Shown piece by piece: positions 32,566-46,079 of a stretch of DNA of 64,000 nucleotides. Position numbers and translations under genes: made by a program. The notes under the pieces are model-generated. The model saw only the letters and a list, made by a program, of their open reading frames with translations, was not told the origin of the DNA and did no database searches. Source of the stretch: Whitmania pigra (Eukaryota; Annelida; Clitellata; Hirudinida; Haemopidae); assembly GCA_021613335.1 (NCBI GenBank), contig JAJTWR010000341.1:2402001-2466000 (forward strand), read 5' to 3'. Position 1 is the first letter of the stretch, and every line of letters starts with the position of its first letter.

Positions 32566-33439
32566 GAAAGGCAGGATTACTTATGAAACATCACAAGAAC
32601 TTCAGAATCTCGCTTTTCGACAGATGTTTCGCAGTTTCTGACTGACTTTTTCTTTTCTGATCATTGCGAACGACTATCTTCAGTCGCAAGAGGCGAAATT
32701 TATTTATGTTTTAACATTTTAGCTCGGCATTGCTTGGATTTGACGAATTGATTTGATTTTGTTTGACGAATAAATTTTTATAACCAGTAGTAAATTGTAC
32801 AATCTCTTTGATACTTTGGTAATTATCTATACTTTGGTAATTATCTGCAATAAATGTTTCAACAACAAACATGCTGGTGTTAATTGTTTGCAATTAATAG
32901 AAATAAAAATCTCAAGTATGACAGAGAAACTGGATGAAGAGGAGAATGACGATTGCAGAGAAGCAACTTTTAGCACTAATTGGTTCTTATCGGATATAAC
33001 CCAGTACTTCGAATATCACAAGATTATACAATTAGCTCTTGTCTTCATCAAAGTCAAATACTTACAGGCCACTAAAGTCTAGTGCCATATCCCTAAACTG
33101 TCTCTCGATAAACAATTAGGGCTAATTGCGATTAATTGTTCACTTTTAAGTTGGAATTAATGTCGGCAGACAAGACATCAAAGTTGGAAGTAATACGACT
33201 GTTCGAAAATGAGGATGCTTACAAAACATTAACTTGTGACTTAACTTTCTTTTGTGTTCTTTAATAATTCATTTTCAATGTAAATAAATAGTGAGGCTTG
33301 AAATTAGTTAAGAAACATTTTCAATGTAATTATTATGTATTTGAAACGACAGGTTAATGAGAATAATAATTATAAAATCAATGGCAGTGAAATGATGATA
33401 TTTAACAAAGTGATGCCAAGTTTGTGCTTCATGGCATAA

Positions 33440-33511
33440 CTCATATTGATTATTATTAATCTTATATTGATTATTATTAAACTCATATTGATTATTATTA
33501 AACTCGTATTG
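33440..33511. repeat. 22-bp tandem repeat, about three copies
   Basis: Units of the form CATATTGATTATTATTAAAC with period near 22 bp. Confidence 0.8.
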
Positions 33512-33784
33512 AACGATTTGTTTAAACTGACCACGATCCACAAAAAAGGCACTGATGAAAACAGTGACATCTGTGAAAATAGTTATGACATGAGTTCTAC
33601 TGTGTCGTGTAGATCCTTTATTAATTCATAATACATAAGTTCGCAATATTCCGTAATAATATTGTTAATACTGTTAGATATTGCAAACATTAGTCCCGGG
33701 AAATATAATATCGTTGCATAGGTATACAATCCTATTGCGTGCTTTGAAAGGCAGGAATGATATCAATCGGCTTGCTTTGTCAAT

Positions 33785-34016
33785 ACTCTTGAAATTGCAT
33801 GGGTTATGAATTTTTATTAAAATATTCTTGAAATTGCATGGGTTATGAATTTTATTAAAATATTCTTGAAATTGCATGGGTTATGAATTTTTATTAAAAT
33901 ATTCTTGAAATTGCATGGGTTATGAATTTTATTAAAATATTCTTGAAATTGCATGGGTTATGAATTTTTATTAAAATATTCTTGAAATTGCATGGGTTAT
34001 GAATTTTTATTAGAAT
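33785..34016. repeat. Minisatellite, six 38/39-bp units
   Basis: Six head-to-tail units starting CTTGAAATTGCATGGGTTAT. Unit length alternates 39/38/39/38/39/39 bp through T5 versus T4 in one run. Units are otherwise nearly identical, suggesting recent expansion. There are no unique spacers, so it is not CRISPR-like. Confidence 0.92.
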
Positions 34017-34131
34017 ATTCTACAAACAAACTGTGAATTAAATACAATTGCGTATAATGTGAGTTCTAGTTTACAATGATTAGTATTGAAGTAATAAGCA
34101 CTTGTACCACAAAGTTATATGCCACATGTTT

Positions 34132-34362
<231 letters not shown>

Positions 34363-36950
34363 AGGATTCATTTTTAGAGATAAAATTAAGAAAATTATCT
34401 TACTTTCTGCAGATGTGCAGGAATTGAAAAGCCAAACATCCATCATTATTGGGTCTTAATTGTCCTTGATTGTTAAAAACCCGAAAGAATGACGATTAAT
34501 CTTAGGCACGCATAAACGATGACGCATTTTGATGACATGATGAGGCAAGAAAGAATAAAAATTACGATTTGAGATTTTCTGGAAGAATGGAAAATGTTAG
34601 AATAAGGTGATAAGTAAATAGAATAAGGTGAAAGTGAAATGAAATTTGGTGATGTTCTTCGACTCTGATATTGGCAACTTTTATTACTTTTTTACGCTAA
34701 TTTGCATTTTTGTTTATTAACGTCCTTTGATTAGCCAGATGATTAGGACGGTTTTCCAGCAACGGGATTCGAATCAGTACAGCCATCGTGAGAGACTTAA
34801 GCGTGAGGCTTTGAACCCTGTTTCCCCTTGGCTTTTTCCCCCTATAACCCGAGCCCCCAGCAGTTTTCAGCTAATGTTTAAAGGTCATGGTTTTAACTTC
34901 AAAAGTAAAATTAATTAATTAATGACTGTAGATACGTTTTTCCGGCCTGCGAGGTTCAAAGGGTTAAGATCAAGCATACACGTTTATTTCTCTTCAACTT
35001 TAGTTTATTCGCTGACGTTATTTTTACATGTTGCTGCCATAATTCAAATCAATTTTTGTTGTCATTGTCAATAGAAAAAATATTACAAGTCAAGAATTTG
35101 ACACCAGAAAGGAACGTGACGTGTTCGAAAGAAATTTCTTTGAAATGTAAAGCAGCAGAGATAATGGGCTCGAAATATGATTTTACGTAATGCCATTTTC
35201 AACTTTGATGTTGAAATTTTCATAAAATGTTATTTTAAAATATTATTTTATTTAATTTTAACATGCCTAAATGCTTAATTTTTAAGCTTTGTGGAATCTT
35301 TAAAAAGAAATACGATTTCAATTTTAAAACACGATTATGAAAAGTTATATCACTGTGCCAAGTTGAAAAATCTTCATTTTGTGAGGTAAAATGTAGACAA
35401 AAATACGATTCAGATTTCAGAGTTAATAATTACATAAGGTTCATTCATTCCATTATTACGATTAGGTGTAATCTTCGGGAATTTCATAAACTTGAGTTAA
35501 TTTTTGGCGAAAATATTTTAATCGTCAACATAATTATATTATTGTGAATTATCGATAGTAGTATGTAATTATAAAATATAGTCCACTAACCTTTGAGCCG
35601 TATTGACTTTTTCAAGGTGACATTAAATTCAAACAATGTCTGCTCCATGCTTTTGTCATATTAATTAATGATGTTAGTAAAATGTGCTCGGAAACTTTAC
35701 TATACACCTATTCTATTAGCAATGAACATTTTTAAACGCAACCTTTAACATAAAATTATATTTTTGCGTCTTCTCATTCAAAAATATCTTATTTCCAACA
35801 AATTTTAACGAGTTCTGACGATCACATTGAAAGTAAGTATCTACTTCTGTGTATGTAGTTATTGGGGTGCAGACGATCAAATATTTAGTTAATTATACAT
35901 AATTTTCTATATTTTTGACAAAAAAATTGTATGTCAATATTGCATGACGAAAGTAAGTAGATGATGGTTGAATAATTTTTAGTTGCTGCTTGATACTTGT
36001 TTCGACATTTGCTATTTCTGCAGAAGCGTATTTTGTAGATACTTTATGACAATTATTTATAATAATAATAATAACTTTGATATTCCTATGTACATAATTA
36101 ATAACCAATCATATGCCGATTTCGACAGGGAAACATCTCAGAAGCTGTTTATGAAGTAAATGCCGTCGTCGTATGCGAAATGCGCGTTCCATGCTTCTTA
36201 GTGTAAGCAAACCAGTGCTATAAAGCCTCTTATCATGATAACGAATGTTTTAAATTTCGTTATTAAAATATTTTAAATTAAGATTAAAATAATCCATATA
36301 CTTGTTCATATAAAAGTCCCATCCATTCAGTCGACTTGGACAGGTAAGTCTAATTTTGGATTGTTAACAGGAGTCAAAACCCACAAAAAATATAAAGGGG
36401 TTTGAAAATTATTAAAGGTCATAGATATCAGTAATAACATTTCAAATAATGCTCTTACTTGACGATTTTTTCGTTATTTATACTCATTCTGTTGTAGATA
36501 ATCTGCTAAAATTAATTCGAAGTCACAGATATGAAATTGGTTCTGCTCATTGAATTGGGCAATAAATATGGAAATGAAATGCTGATTAAGATCAATCAAA
36601 ACTCAAAAATTTTTTAAGAGAAACTTAACGATTTACTTTGGTTTGATGTGTTTAAATGTGATTAAACTCAAACTAACTTTTGAAAATATTGGGTTGCTTT
36701 TAAATAGTTTTAATTTGGTTTTGAAAGATGACATTGGTAAATACGAAATCAATGACTGATTATTTGTCACATGCTAGTTGAGTGGTATCGAAATCTCAGC
36801 TTGCCCAGAAAAAAGAAACAGGAAAGATTTGCTTTCCATGGAATGAGGTGAGACACTGGCTATACAATTAGTTAAGACAAACAATTAGTTTAATACAAAC
36901 CACAGGGTCCTCCGCCAACCAAAGAAACCTTTTGTTTCGCTTAATAGGAA

Positions 36951-37003
36951 ATGGCGGAGAGGCTTGTCGATCATCGCCATACCACACCGGGACCTCCATT
37001 TAG
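36951..37003 (+). other. Candidate alternative first exon for the ACAP gene
   Basis: GGAAATGGCGG gives a good start context in a GC-rich patch. The frame MAERLVDHRHTTPGPPFR ends at TTTAG|GTAAAT in phase 2. The normal ACAP first exon (37592-37644) is also 53 nt, also ends TTTAG|GT and also has phase 2, so either could splice to 37732. Alternatively this is a first exon of an unrelated transcript or untranslated leader. Confidence 0.35.
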
Positions 37004-37591
37004 GTAAATGCGGCGCTAAGGCGGAGTTTTCTGAAGTTCAGTTGAAACATTTAACACACTTATGTCATCATCGCCTGAAAAATGATGAACCAAATAAAAC
37101 AATACTAAACTGGGAATGTTAGTATGGCCGTTAAAATTTTAATTAATTAGTTTTACCGAAGTATAGATTATTCACATGCTACTTTTAGCAAAATGTTCAC
37201 TAAACCAAACACATTGAAGAAGTTGCCGAAGCGTTCAGCTTGAGGATCATTGTAAAATTTTTTACACAATAAATTTATTTTTTTTATTGGTCTAAAAATT
37301 GTTAAATGCTAAACAATTAATTTTTATAATTTTTAATATCTAGGTGAATAAAAGTGAACAAACGAAACTCTTAAATGTTTATTCCGGATTTCTCTAAAGG
37401 TAATTAAAAGGATTCCAGATCTCGCCAGGCGGATTATTGATTAATTGACTTTATTTTCAGTTATTAATTTAATCTTCCGTTTGTGAATTGAGCATGAAGC
37501 TAATTTGAATAAGTCCACGAAAAATTTTTCTCCTGATATTAATAGAGAGTGTTTTAGGTTTCTGGTTTGGAAACTAGTTAAGAATTAAAAA

Positions 37592-40038
37592 ATGCAGGTC
37601 GATATTGACTGGAAAGAATGTATCAAAGATTCCCCTAAGTTTAGGTTGGTTTAACATTAAGCTATTTTTACAATGTTGGAGATATTTGTTCAGTCTCTAT
37701 TTAAACTTGAAAATGTTTTTACATGCTGTAGATCTACACTTCTCGAACAAGAGAAGGATCTAGAGCTGCTAGAAACTCACTTGGAAAAGGTTAAGATTTA
37801 TTCTTTACTAAAGTTGCAGTATTGTATTTATTTGTGTTTCAATTACATTATTATTAATTTTGTGGCAATATTTTAAAATCTTTTTTGAATCATTGTTACC
37901 TTCATTTGCATTTAGCTTGAGTGCCTTGTGTTTTGGAATAGGGTGTGATGGCACTTTTTGATTGTACGGCAATCATTTTTGGGTGTGCCTTATGATGCAG
38001 GCTAGGTTAAAGCATGACACATTACGACACCATTGCTATTACCACTATGGAGGAACGCAAAGCATTCAGCTAATCTGCACGTTTAAATTGCATCTAGCAA
38101 TGAAGGTCCATCCATAATTGATTTAGTAATTTGGATTTGAGTTCCAAACTTGTCATCATAACTATTGCCACTAAGTTCATCATCATGATGTTGTTACAGC
38201 TAGTCAAACAATGTGATGCAATAGTTGAGAGCGGAAGGGCTTTTCAGATGGCCAACAAGTAAGATTAACTTTCTTAATGCCTCTGAATTGAATCACCATC
38301 AGAGTCATTAACAAATTGAACATGTTAATCTGGGAATGTCATTGTTTCTAGCAATTTCTTCACCCATCTTCAGTCACTCATGAAGAACTTCAAGGATGAC
38401 ACGTTGTTATTGGTTGGTCCATCCACCTCTTATGATTGACAATCGAGTGACATTAGTCGAGTCATGCACGATGTCTTTATAGAAGCAAAACATTTTGCTT
38501 GCCTTTTCGAACTTTTAATCTAATTGTTTCATGTTGCACAAAGAGAAAATTATAAGGCAGCACTATAACCACAACTTTTAAGATTTTTAAGCAGTTATTT
38601 TAAGCTTTGTTTCTATTGAAGAAATTAATTTTGAAAGTGATTGGCAAATTTTTTAATCAAAATTGAATTTTTATAGAACTTTTACATTCTTAAAATAAAA
38701 GGCATTTTTTATTGTTGAAGGAAGCTATTGGCAACTTCAGCTCAACTCTGACATCCTGGCATCAAATGCATTTTGTTAGTGAATTGCATTTCAATTAAAG
38801 GATTGTTAATGATTAACGATGTCTTTAACAATTAATATTACAATTACATTTAACAATTAATAGTTTAAAAGGATTAAATTGATAGCAAAAGGACAATCAA
38901 ATTTAATCCAATGTTATGCGATGAAATGAGGTCTTCGCTACTGCAGCAATCATATTATGAGTAATGTCAGTAACGATGGCTAGAAGCAATATGACTCCCT
39001 TCTGAGAGCTCCAAAAGTTACTTGTAATTGCAATTGCACTCGTTTTCAGACTATCAATGATTCTGACTGCATTTTCTCTGCTGGGCAACTTGAATTCATT
39101 ATAATAATTATTACATTATTACATTGTTATTGCACTTACAGACAATGATGGAGAATTGCAATACACACTTCAGCCTGGCAGTCAACACATTTATCAAAAA
39201 GTAAGACAATCAACTATTCTTATTATTGAAATTAGAAATTTCAAACAAATGAACAGAAATATGGCAAAGGTGACAGTTGTGAAATAAAATAATGGTATTC
39301 CTATTATGGTAATTATTATTTAATGCTCAATAGAAACGACTATTCAATTGGATAATGTCAATTTCAATTAAATTCAATAATGCATCGAAAAATAGATTAT
39401 ATATTAGTGATTTGATGAAGTTTATTCGAGGATTATTACAAATAAGTTGCGTGGATAACTTTCTTCTTTCCACTAGTGATTTGAAAAGGGTGAAGGATTC
39501 TCGGAAGCAATTCCAGAAGATGTCGGACGAGGTCGAGAATGCCTTCGGTCGGAATGCACAGGTGTCCAAAAGTCGGGTCGAAGAATGCGAGGAAGCTGGT
39601 TCAAACCTCACCATTGCCAGGAATAATTTTAAGAAATCATCTCTTGATTATCTCTTTGAGGTGAGGTATTCCCTTAAGGTCTTTGAAACATTTTTAAATT
39701 TTTGTAAAGCAAAACTTTCAAGTATTAAATTTTCAATTTGATTTTATTTTAAATTCCAGATAAATGTCATTCAGACTAAGAAGAGAACTGAAATACTGAA
39801 TTGTGTGAGGCCCAGTTTTTGATTTGGCCATTAAGATTTGTTGTTTAGTTTTGTTTTTGACTGATTGCATCATTAATAGTAGTTTTAAGAGGAGTTGTGT
39901 TGTCATCACTATGTTTATCTTCAGTCCTGTCTTATAGTCTTCACTTACAACATCGGAATAATATCAACAGATATACATTTTAAGCACTATCAGTATATGT
40001 ATTAAATGAATGACTTACTTAGGTTTTCAAGCATAATG

Positions 40039-40073
<35 letters not shown>

Positions 40074-43000
40074 CATATTCAGTTGGTTATTGAAACTTTT
40101 GTGAGTGGCTAGGGTCTAATAATAATAATAATAATATTAGTAAGTATGTTGTCAGCTGGACATTTAAAATTTTTTCACTACATTATGCAGTTACTATACT
40201 CATTCATTAACTATTTCAAAAGTCGGAATGATTAATGTTGATATCATCAGCTGCTAACGTATTTGTTCGGCCACGAGAGGTTCCTAGCTCAGAATCAGAC
40301 AACTTTCAGTGATTTGAAGCCCTACATGACTGATTTATCTTTAAAAGTATGTTTCAATGTTAATCAAAAATATTATCAATTATGTAGAATTATTTATACA
40401 AGCACTTAATTATTATTTATTATTTTTTGTGATGCACAGATAATTAAATTCTTTGAGAGCTTTCTAATTAATTAGTCACTATGTTTCAAGGGGACTTTGG
40501 ATTTCATGTGACATGTTTTAAAATGGCCATTCTTGCTTGCTTTTGACATATTTCTTATGTAAATTGATTTTTCAACAACAGTTGCAAACCATGAAGCAAG
40601 ATGCATTAGACAACAGACAAAGTCTGAGAAAGGAGCTTAATCTAGCACTGGACTATGTGAGATTTTAATGAATTAATATTGAATATTGGTGCCCATGTTG
40701 CATTGATTAGTCAAAGAAATTTCAGGATATTGTGTCATACTTCAATTAATTGATTTTCAGGCTACCAATCCCTGCCTTGAAGAGAGTGTATGTTCAACAG
40801 CAACCAATCTACATGAAGCCAATTTTGGTGACACACAACTAGAAGGCTACTTGTATAAGCGAACCAGCAATGCTTTCAAATCTTGGGTCAGGTAATTCAC
40901 AGCAATTAATGGTTTATTTGGTGCAAAATGGATTCACATTTTTGACACATTAAATATAGACAGCATTGCACTAAATATTAAAATTAATTAGGCATTACAA
41001 TTAAGACTTAAATGTGTTCGTGGGTATCATTAAAGGATGGATGAGGCAGTCATCAGATTAGTAAATTGTTGTTGGGTTTTTATTTAATTATATGCTAGCA
41101 TTATTTCAAAGGCAGTAATGAATTTTAATTAAGTTTGCCTATGTTTGTGAAATTAATGTAATTCTTCTGAGTCAATAATTGAAGTAAAGACAAAGACATA
41201 TCTTTCATAATCAAGGAGGTGGTTCATAGTGGAGAACAATCAGCTCTTGTACTGCAGCCAGCACAGAAGCAGAGATGGAGCAGTTGTTCTGGAAAGAGAT
41301 CTTCGACTGTGCAACGTAATGCCTTTTCAGGACACAGAGAGAAGATTCTGTTTTCAGATCATGTCACCACTCAGGTGAGATTGTAACTTTGTAATTATAA
41401 CTTCATTTATATAGCGCCACATGAAGCGTCTTTATATGGCGTTCCTTCCCGAGGGTGCTGGCGGCAGTGAAGGCTGGGTTTTGAACACAGTGCATTATGA
41501 CTGTTGCCATTATCTCTGCATGCAGGCACTTAACCCTGTTGGCTAACCTGCATGCCTAGATGCCATTAGGTTGCATTTGATATGTCTATTTTCTGTTTCT
41601 AAATATGAAAACATTGGATTTTTCCCTAAGTTGTTTTATTAATTCTATAAAAAAATAGGAACTAGTTGTGTTTGTATTAGTCTTAGTTTCTTTTCCTGCC
41701 AGAACCCATTTGCTCCAAGCTGATAATGAAAAGGACTGCCAGCTCTGGGTAACAACCATACAAGAAACTGCTAGGAAAGCTTACAGCAAAATGAATTCTC
41801 CTGTTCAAATGAAAGTCTGTCAGAATTGATGGCATTTTATTAGGATTAAACAATAAATCATTTCTAACAAAATCATGCTAATGTTGCCAAAATTCCAATG
41901 ATACTTTGCCAATTTTTTTTTTTTGATTCAACATGCCAGAATTAACCAAAATGTAAATAAAATCTTCTATATGCATTTTATTGTCTTTACTTATAATTAA
42001 AATTTCTAGTCAACCAGCAGCAATGACCTCAGAGCCCAGTCTTGCAGCCCCAGCAGAAGCCAATCGACAAAGCAGGTCCTTCCGAGCAATCCTTCTAAAG
42101 TCCCAAGGTTTATTAATACATAAATATGACTAACAATCCACAATATAATTACTTTATGGACGTTGTTCTTATCATTCAAAAACAGCCACATCAAGTCCAT
42201 CTTTTCAATAGATGGTAACAATGAATGTTGTGACTGTGGTCACCCAGACCCTCGATGGGCTAGCTTCAACCTGGGCATCACCCTCTGCATCGAGTGCTCA
42301 GGGATTCACAGGTAACTAAAATTTATGACATCGGTCACCATCCTTACAATTTCAGTGCTAGTAACATCTAAGGCTAAAGATTTTAGTTCTGCTTTTACTT
42401 AACTTAAAAAATAAGACAGAATAGTAGAATCTTTAAAATGTTTACCTATTATGCATTTTGTAAAGTTAATGTTTCTTCTGTAATATTAGATATGGGTTTT
42501 TAGTTTTATTTATGATTTTATTTATTTAAATATTTAGTCGCACTTTATTTGCAAGTATTTATGAGTTTCGAATAACTTAATATTAATAAAATAATATTAC
42601 AGTTAACTAGTATTATTGTAGTTCCTCACTATTTAAATATATTGTCTACCGCTTATGCAATGCTGAGTTTTCTTCAGAAGTTTTGGAGTCCACAAGTCGA
42701 AGGTAAAATCAGTGACTTTGGATGCTTGGGAAGTTGACCAGGTCAAGGTGATGGAACTATTAGGGAACTCGATTGTAAATCAGATATTTGAGGCCAATGT
42801 GGACGAGAGCATAGCCTTCAGGGCCACTCCAAATTGCTCTAGGTAAATTTTATTTGCCTTCAATTATAAACACTGGTTATTTTTGTTCCTCCTGGCTTCA
42901 TCACTCCAGAGATATCAGGGAAGCGTGGATAACAGCTAAGTACATCAAGAAATCTTTTGTCCGAAGCTCTACGAACTCCAACCGTCAATCAAATAACCCC

Positions 43001-46000
43001 GGCACATTCAGTTGTAGCCATTCACCAGTGGAGTCTGAAACGGCAGAATGTCGGTCAGAATCCTGCGGGGGTGCTGCTAATGATAGGATTGGTGAGAAAA
43101 TTAAAGTGAAGAATAATATGTCTGATGTACTCACCTCCAGCTTTAAGGATTTGCATGTTATCATAATTAACATAATTATAAATTTTTTTTTTTACTTTAC
43201 TAACAAAAATCTAATATATATTTATTGCCTTGTATTTTAAAGATATTTGTTTATTTTCAGGCATTTGTGATGATCCTCTCTCTTGTAATAACTCTGATTG
43301 GCTCAGTGCTAAAGTAGATGGACCAATAGCAGCTAGCAAGTTGTTATGCAGGGCAGCTGCTGCAGGCAGCCTACCTGGTATGCTGAAGGCTATTGCTTTG
43401 GGAGCTGATCCAAATTTCAGAAACTCTGATGATGCTGGAAAAACCCCCTTAATTTATTCTTTGGTGAAGGTATATGACTTTCATTTTTTTTGTCAGTCAA
43501 TTGTCTGAGTTAATGAATTTAATTTGTCGATTGAGACGCATGCTAAATATTAAATCTACATTGTCACAATTTTTCAAGCACGCTATTCCAGTGCATTTAA
43601 TTTCTGATTAACAATTAATCTGATTATTAATAATTAATAAATTAATATGATATTGATATATAAAGTTAATATTCGTGGGTGTTTTAAACAATGTTACAGG
43701 GCCAAATGGCACCAGTTGAATTCATGCTTCTCCATGGTGCCAAAGTTGATGTCACAGATGACAATCGGCAAGCTCCCCTTCATCATGCTGCCAATAATGG
43801 AAATACTGGGTAATGTTTGAATTATGTATCATAGGTTAAAGACCGACCAAATTTCTGTTTTGGTGCCGAACGTTGCATAAGATAATTTTTGGCATAGACT
43901 AAAACCAAAAGATTGAGATTAGAGTCTACATATATAGAGAATAACATATATAGAGAAAGGAATGAGAAACTCTTGCTTATTTCAGTCTGGCCTGGTGCCC
44001 CACCTAGTTATTTATTATTGCATCCGGCTTAATTGCAGTATCGTGAAATAGGATGAGTTTTGACTCGATAGCATTGGTACACTTAAATCTGCTTTGGGTT
44101 TCCAATGTCAGGCTCATTGAGTTTCAAAAAGAAAATTGAATCACATGGGATGTTAAGTATAAGTGTCCAAGACTTCTGTGGGACAAATCATCGATAGGTA
44201 TAAACGCCCTCGCTGCACGGACTCTTCCTCGTTTCTCGTAGTCTTAGTTATTACGAGCTCCTCGAGTTTACTCTTAATCTATGACCGGACATTGTAATTC
44301 TGGAGTTTTGGCCAAAGAATCTTCTACAAGCAATGTTGGCCGAAGCTGTCAGACTTTGTAGAGTCTGGACCTGTGAACATCGAAAGTAATTCTAATGCTA
44401 GAGAAAAGGTTGATCTATGGGCTGAGCATAACTGCCATTCTGCTTAAATATGATTATATGGATCCGTAAGAAACATGTAACAGTCCAAATCAAACCCATG
44501 TTGAGACACTATACAATCGGCAGTGTAATAGTTAGGCTCAAGGAACAGTATGTTCCTCGAATATCACCATATACGGATACATACGAACATTGGCATTTCG
44601 AAGGATTAGATATCTATTGGTTTTGGCCCAGAAGTCTCGTTAAATTTTTGGTTTCAGTCGAAAATCATTTTTAACTTTTTTCTTGATTTCAGTTTTAGCA
44701 GATACAAAAAAATCATATTTGGTTGGCCTCTAATCAGTATGAGCTATTGTGTAATGCTAACTTAATCATTTTTAATATTAACAATGATAGTGATTTACCT
44801 TATTAAAATATGCCTTATTTTCTCATTCAGGCAAGTTTGCTTACTGCTGAAGAGGAAGGCAAATCTAAACTTAAAGGATTCTTTAGGACTTGTAAACATA
44901 TTTACTACTTCATTAAATCATCTTAATAATTATTATTGAGCATTAATCTTATTTTGGCTAAGATACATATATTTAGTAGGAATAAATTAGTTATATATCT
45001 CGATAACTTTAGTCAATAAATGACTTGTTTCTAATCCCAGTTAAATGTTGAGTTTATTTACACGAGTCTATAAACTCTCGAAATAGCTAAGGTGAATTAT
45101 TTCTTTTCATTTGTAGGAACCTCTTTCCATAGCCATCAAAAAGGCAGATGCCAATGTTGTAACTATGTGAGTGCCTTAAAAATGTTTATACTATCAGATG
45201 TCTGTTAAATCAATCATTAATAACTCAGTAATTATTATTTTTATTTATGATTATATTTTTGTTATTATTATAACTATTATTATTGTTGTTGTTGTTATTA
45301 TTATTATTATTACTATGGACTGATTTGTGTTAATATTTAGTTGATCTTTTGCATGCCTTGAATTTCTATGTAGAACATAAGGCACTTTTAATCACTTTGC
45401 CATTTTTATTGCAAGCTTACCAGAGTCTTACTTGGCAGTGCAGGCTGAGCAAATATCACGGCACATTGCAACCGTTGCCAATATTGCTGTTTCACAAGAA
45501 TGAAAATGAGCTGCATGCATAAATGATTAACATGATGAATGATTATTATTGCACATTATTAATAATTAATTTTTTATTATTATAAAATTTGTTTGCAGAC
45601 TGAGGCTAGCCAAGCTCAATGAAGAGATGAGAGGTAGCGATGGTGGGTTTGATAACCCAAGTAAATATTTGTTTTCTGAATGTTTATCAGCAGCTTAACC
45701 CTAACCCTAACCCTTTGATTAATCACATGATCTATCAAAACATTGCTAAGTTTAGGCAAAGTGATTCAAATGGTTGATTTTGTAATATTTTATGAGCTTA
45801 AAATAAAGTACTGTTGGTGATTTGTGAATTTTGCTGATTTAGTCAATATATTTCAATATTGAAGTATATGCTTGGTTCATAATCTCATTCCATTCCTTTG
45901 ACTAATAACTTTTATTTGCTAACAGGTGAAGACATGTTTGCTGAATTCTTTAAGGACTTCTCAGCAATAAATACTCACGACAATAGTAAAGACATCATTA

Positions 46001-46074
46001 GTGGTGAGATTCCACTTTCAGAATCTTATAACCAATCAGCCATCGACCTGCCTTTAAATTACACAGACAAGTAA
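37592..46074 (+). CDS. ACAP: ACAP-type Arf GTPase-activating protein (BAR-PH-ArfGAP-ANK)
   Basis: GTPase-activating protein for Arf-family GTPases (Arf6 in known ACAPs), acting at endosomal and plasma membranes. 22 coding exons: 37592-37644, 37732-37789, 38200-38258, 38352-38412, 39142-39200, 39477-39660, 39760-39804, 40251-40346, 40582-40656, 40761-40891, 41216-41374, 41703-41814, 42010-42107, 42186-42311, 42678-42842, 42910-43091, 43261-43469, 43700-43809, 44831-44891, 45117-45166, 45599-45660, 45926-46074. Total 2304 nt, 767 aa, close to human ACAPs. BAR domain 1-245 (begins [13 protein letters not shown]); PH 260-365 (LEGYLYKR...W); ArfGAP 397-520 with zinc finger C-x2-C...C-x2-C ([23 protein letters not shown], with the catalytic Arg in IHR-x-FGVH context); ankyrin repeats 580-700 (GADPN, HGAKVD, APLHHAA). 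The exon 4 end is placed at TTG|GTTGGT because only that closes phase. Confidence 0.92.
37900..38080 (-). mobile_element. Decayed dispersed repeat in ACAP intron 2
   Basis: Two hints of repeat origin. CATGACACATTACGACACCATTGC is a weak reverse match to the SINE B-box region. The stretch TTGAGTGCCTT...ATAGG.TGT...GCACTT at 37918-37960 also occurs at about 9715-9755 in an intron of the lectin/sushi gene. Highly degenerate. Confidence 0.3.
40037..40135. repeat. AAT microsatellites in ACAP intron 7
   Basis: Two AAT runs, about 40037-40071 and 40118-40135. Confidence 0.85.
41400..41576 (-). mobile_element. SINE copy in ACAP intron 11
   Basis: Reverse complement of the 11595 family. The tail GGCGCTATATAAATGAAG lies at 41402-41419 in reverse. 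The B box region reads TGTTCAAAACCC and the head GTTAGCCAACAGGGTTAAGTG. This and the 11595 copy are the two best-preserved members. Confidence 0.78.
43860..44700. mobile_element. Possible DNA-transposon-like insertion in ACAP intron 18
   Basis: An 800-bp block less AT-rich than its surroundings (CGAGCTCCTCGAG, ACGCCCTCGCTGC). GACTAAAACCAAAA at 43906-43919 is mirrored by TTTTTGGTTTCAGTC at 44645-44659, with further weak symmetry inward, so the pair could be terminal inverted repeats. No transposase frame is intact. The intron is the longest in the gene, which fits an insertion. Confidence 0.35.
45330..45535 (-). mobile_element. Very decayed SINE candidate
   Basis: CACGGCACATTGCAACCGTTGCCAATATTGCTG resembles, with many changes, the reverse SINE segment at 41496-41530. 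It is a weak call based on one block of similarity. Confidence 0.25.
45694..45714. repeat. Short CCCTAA run
   Basis: Three CCCTAA units in ACAP intron 21, the reverse of the TTAGGG motif seen at 20827. Confidence 0.8.
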
Positions 46075-46079
46075 ATGGA

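Noticed and set aside
33785..34016. CRISPR array
   Set aside because: Units are contiguous with no unique spacers, and the genome is eukaryotic.
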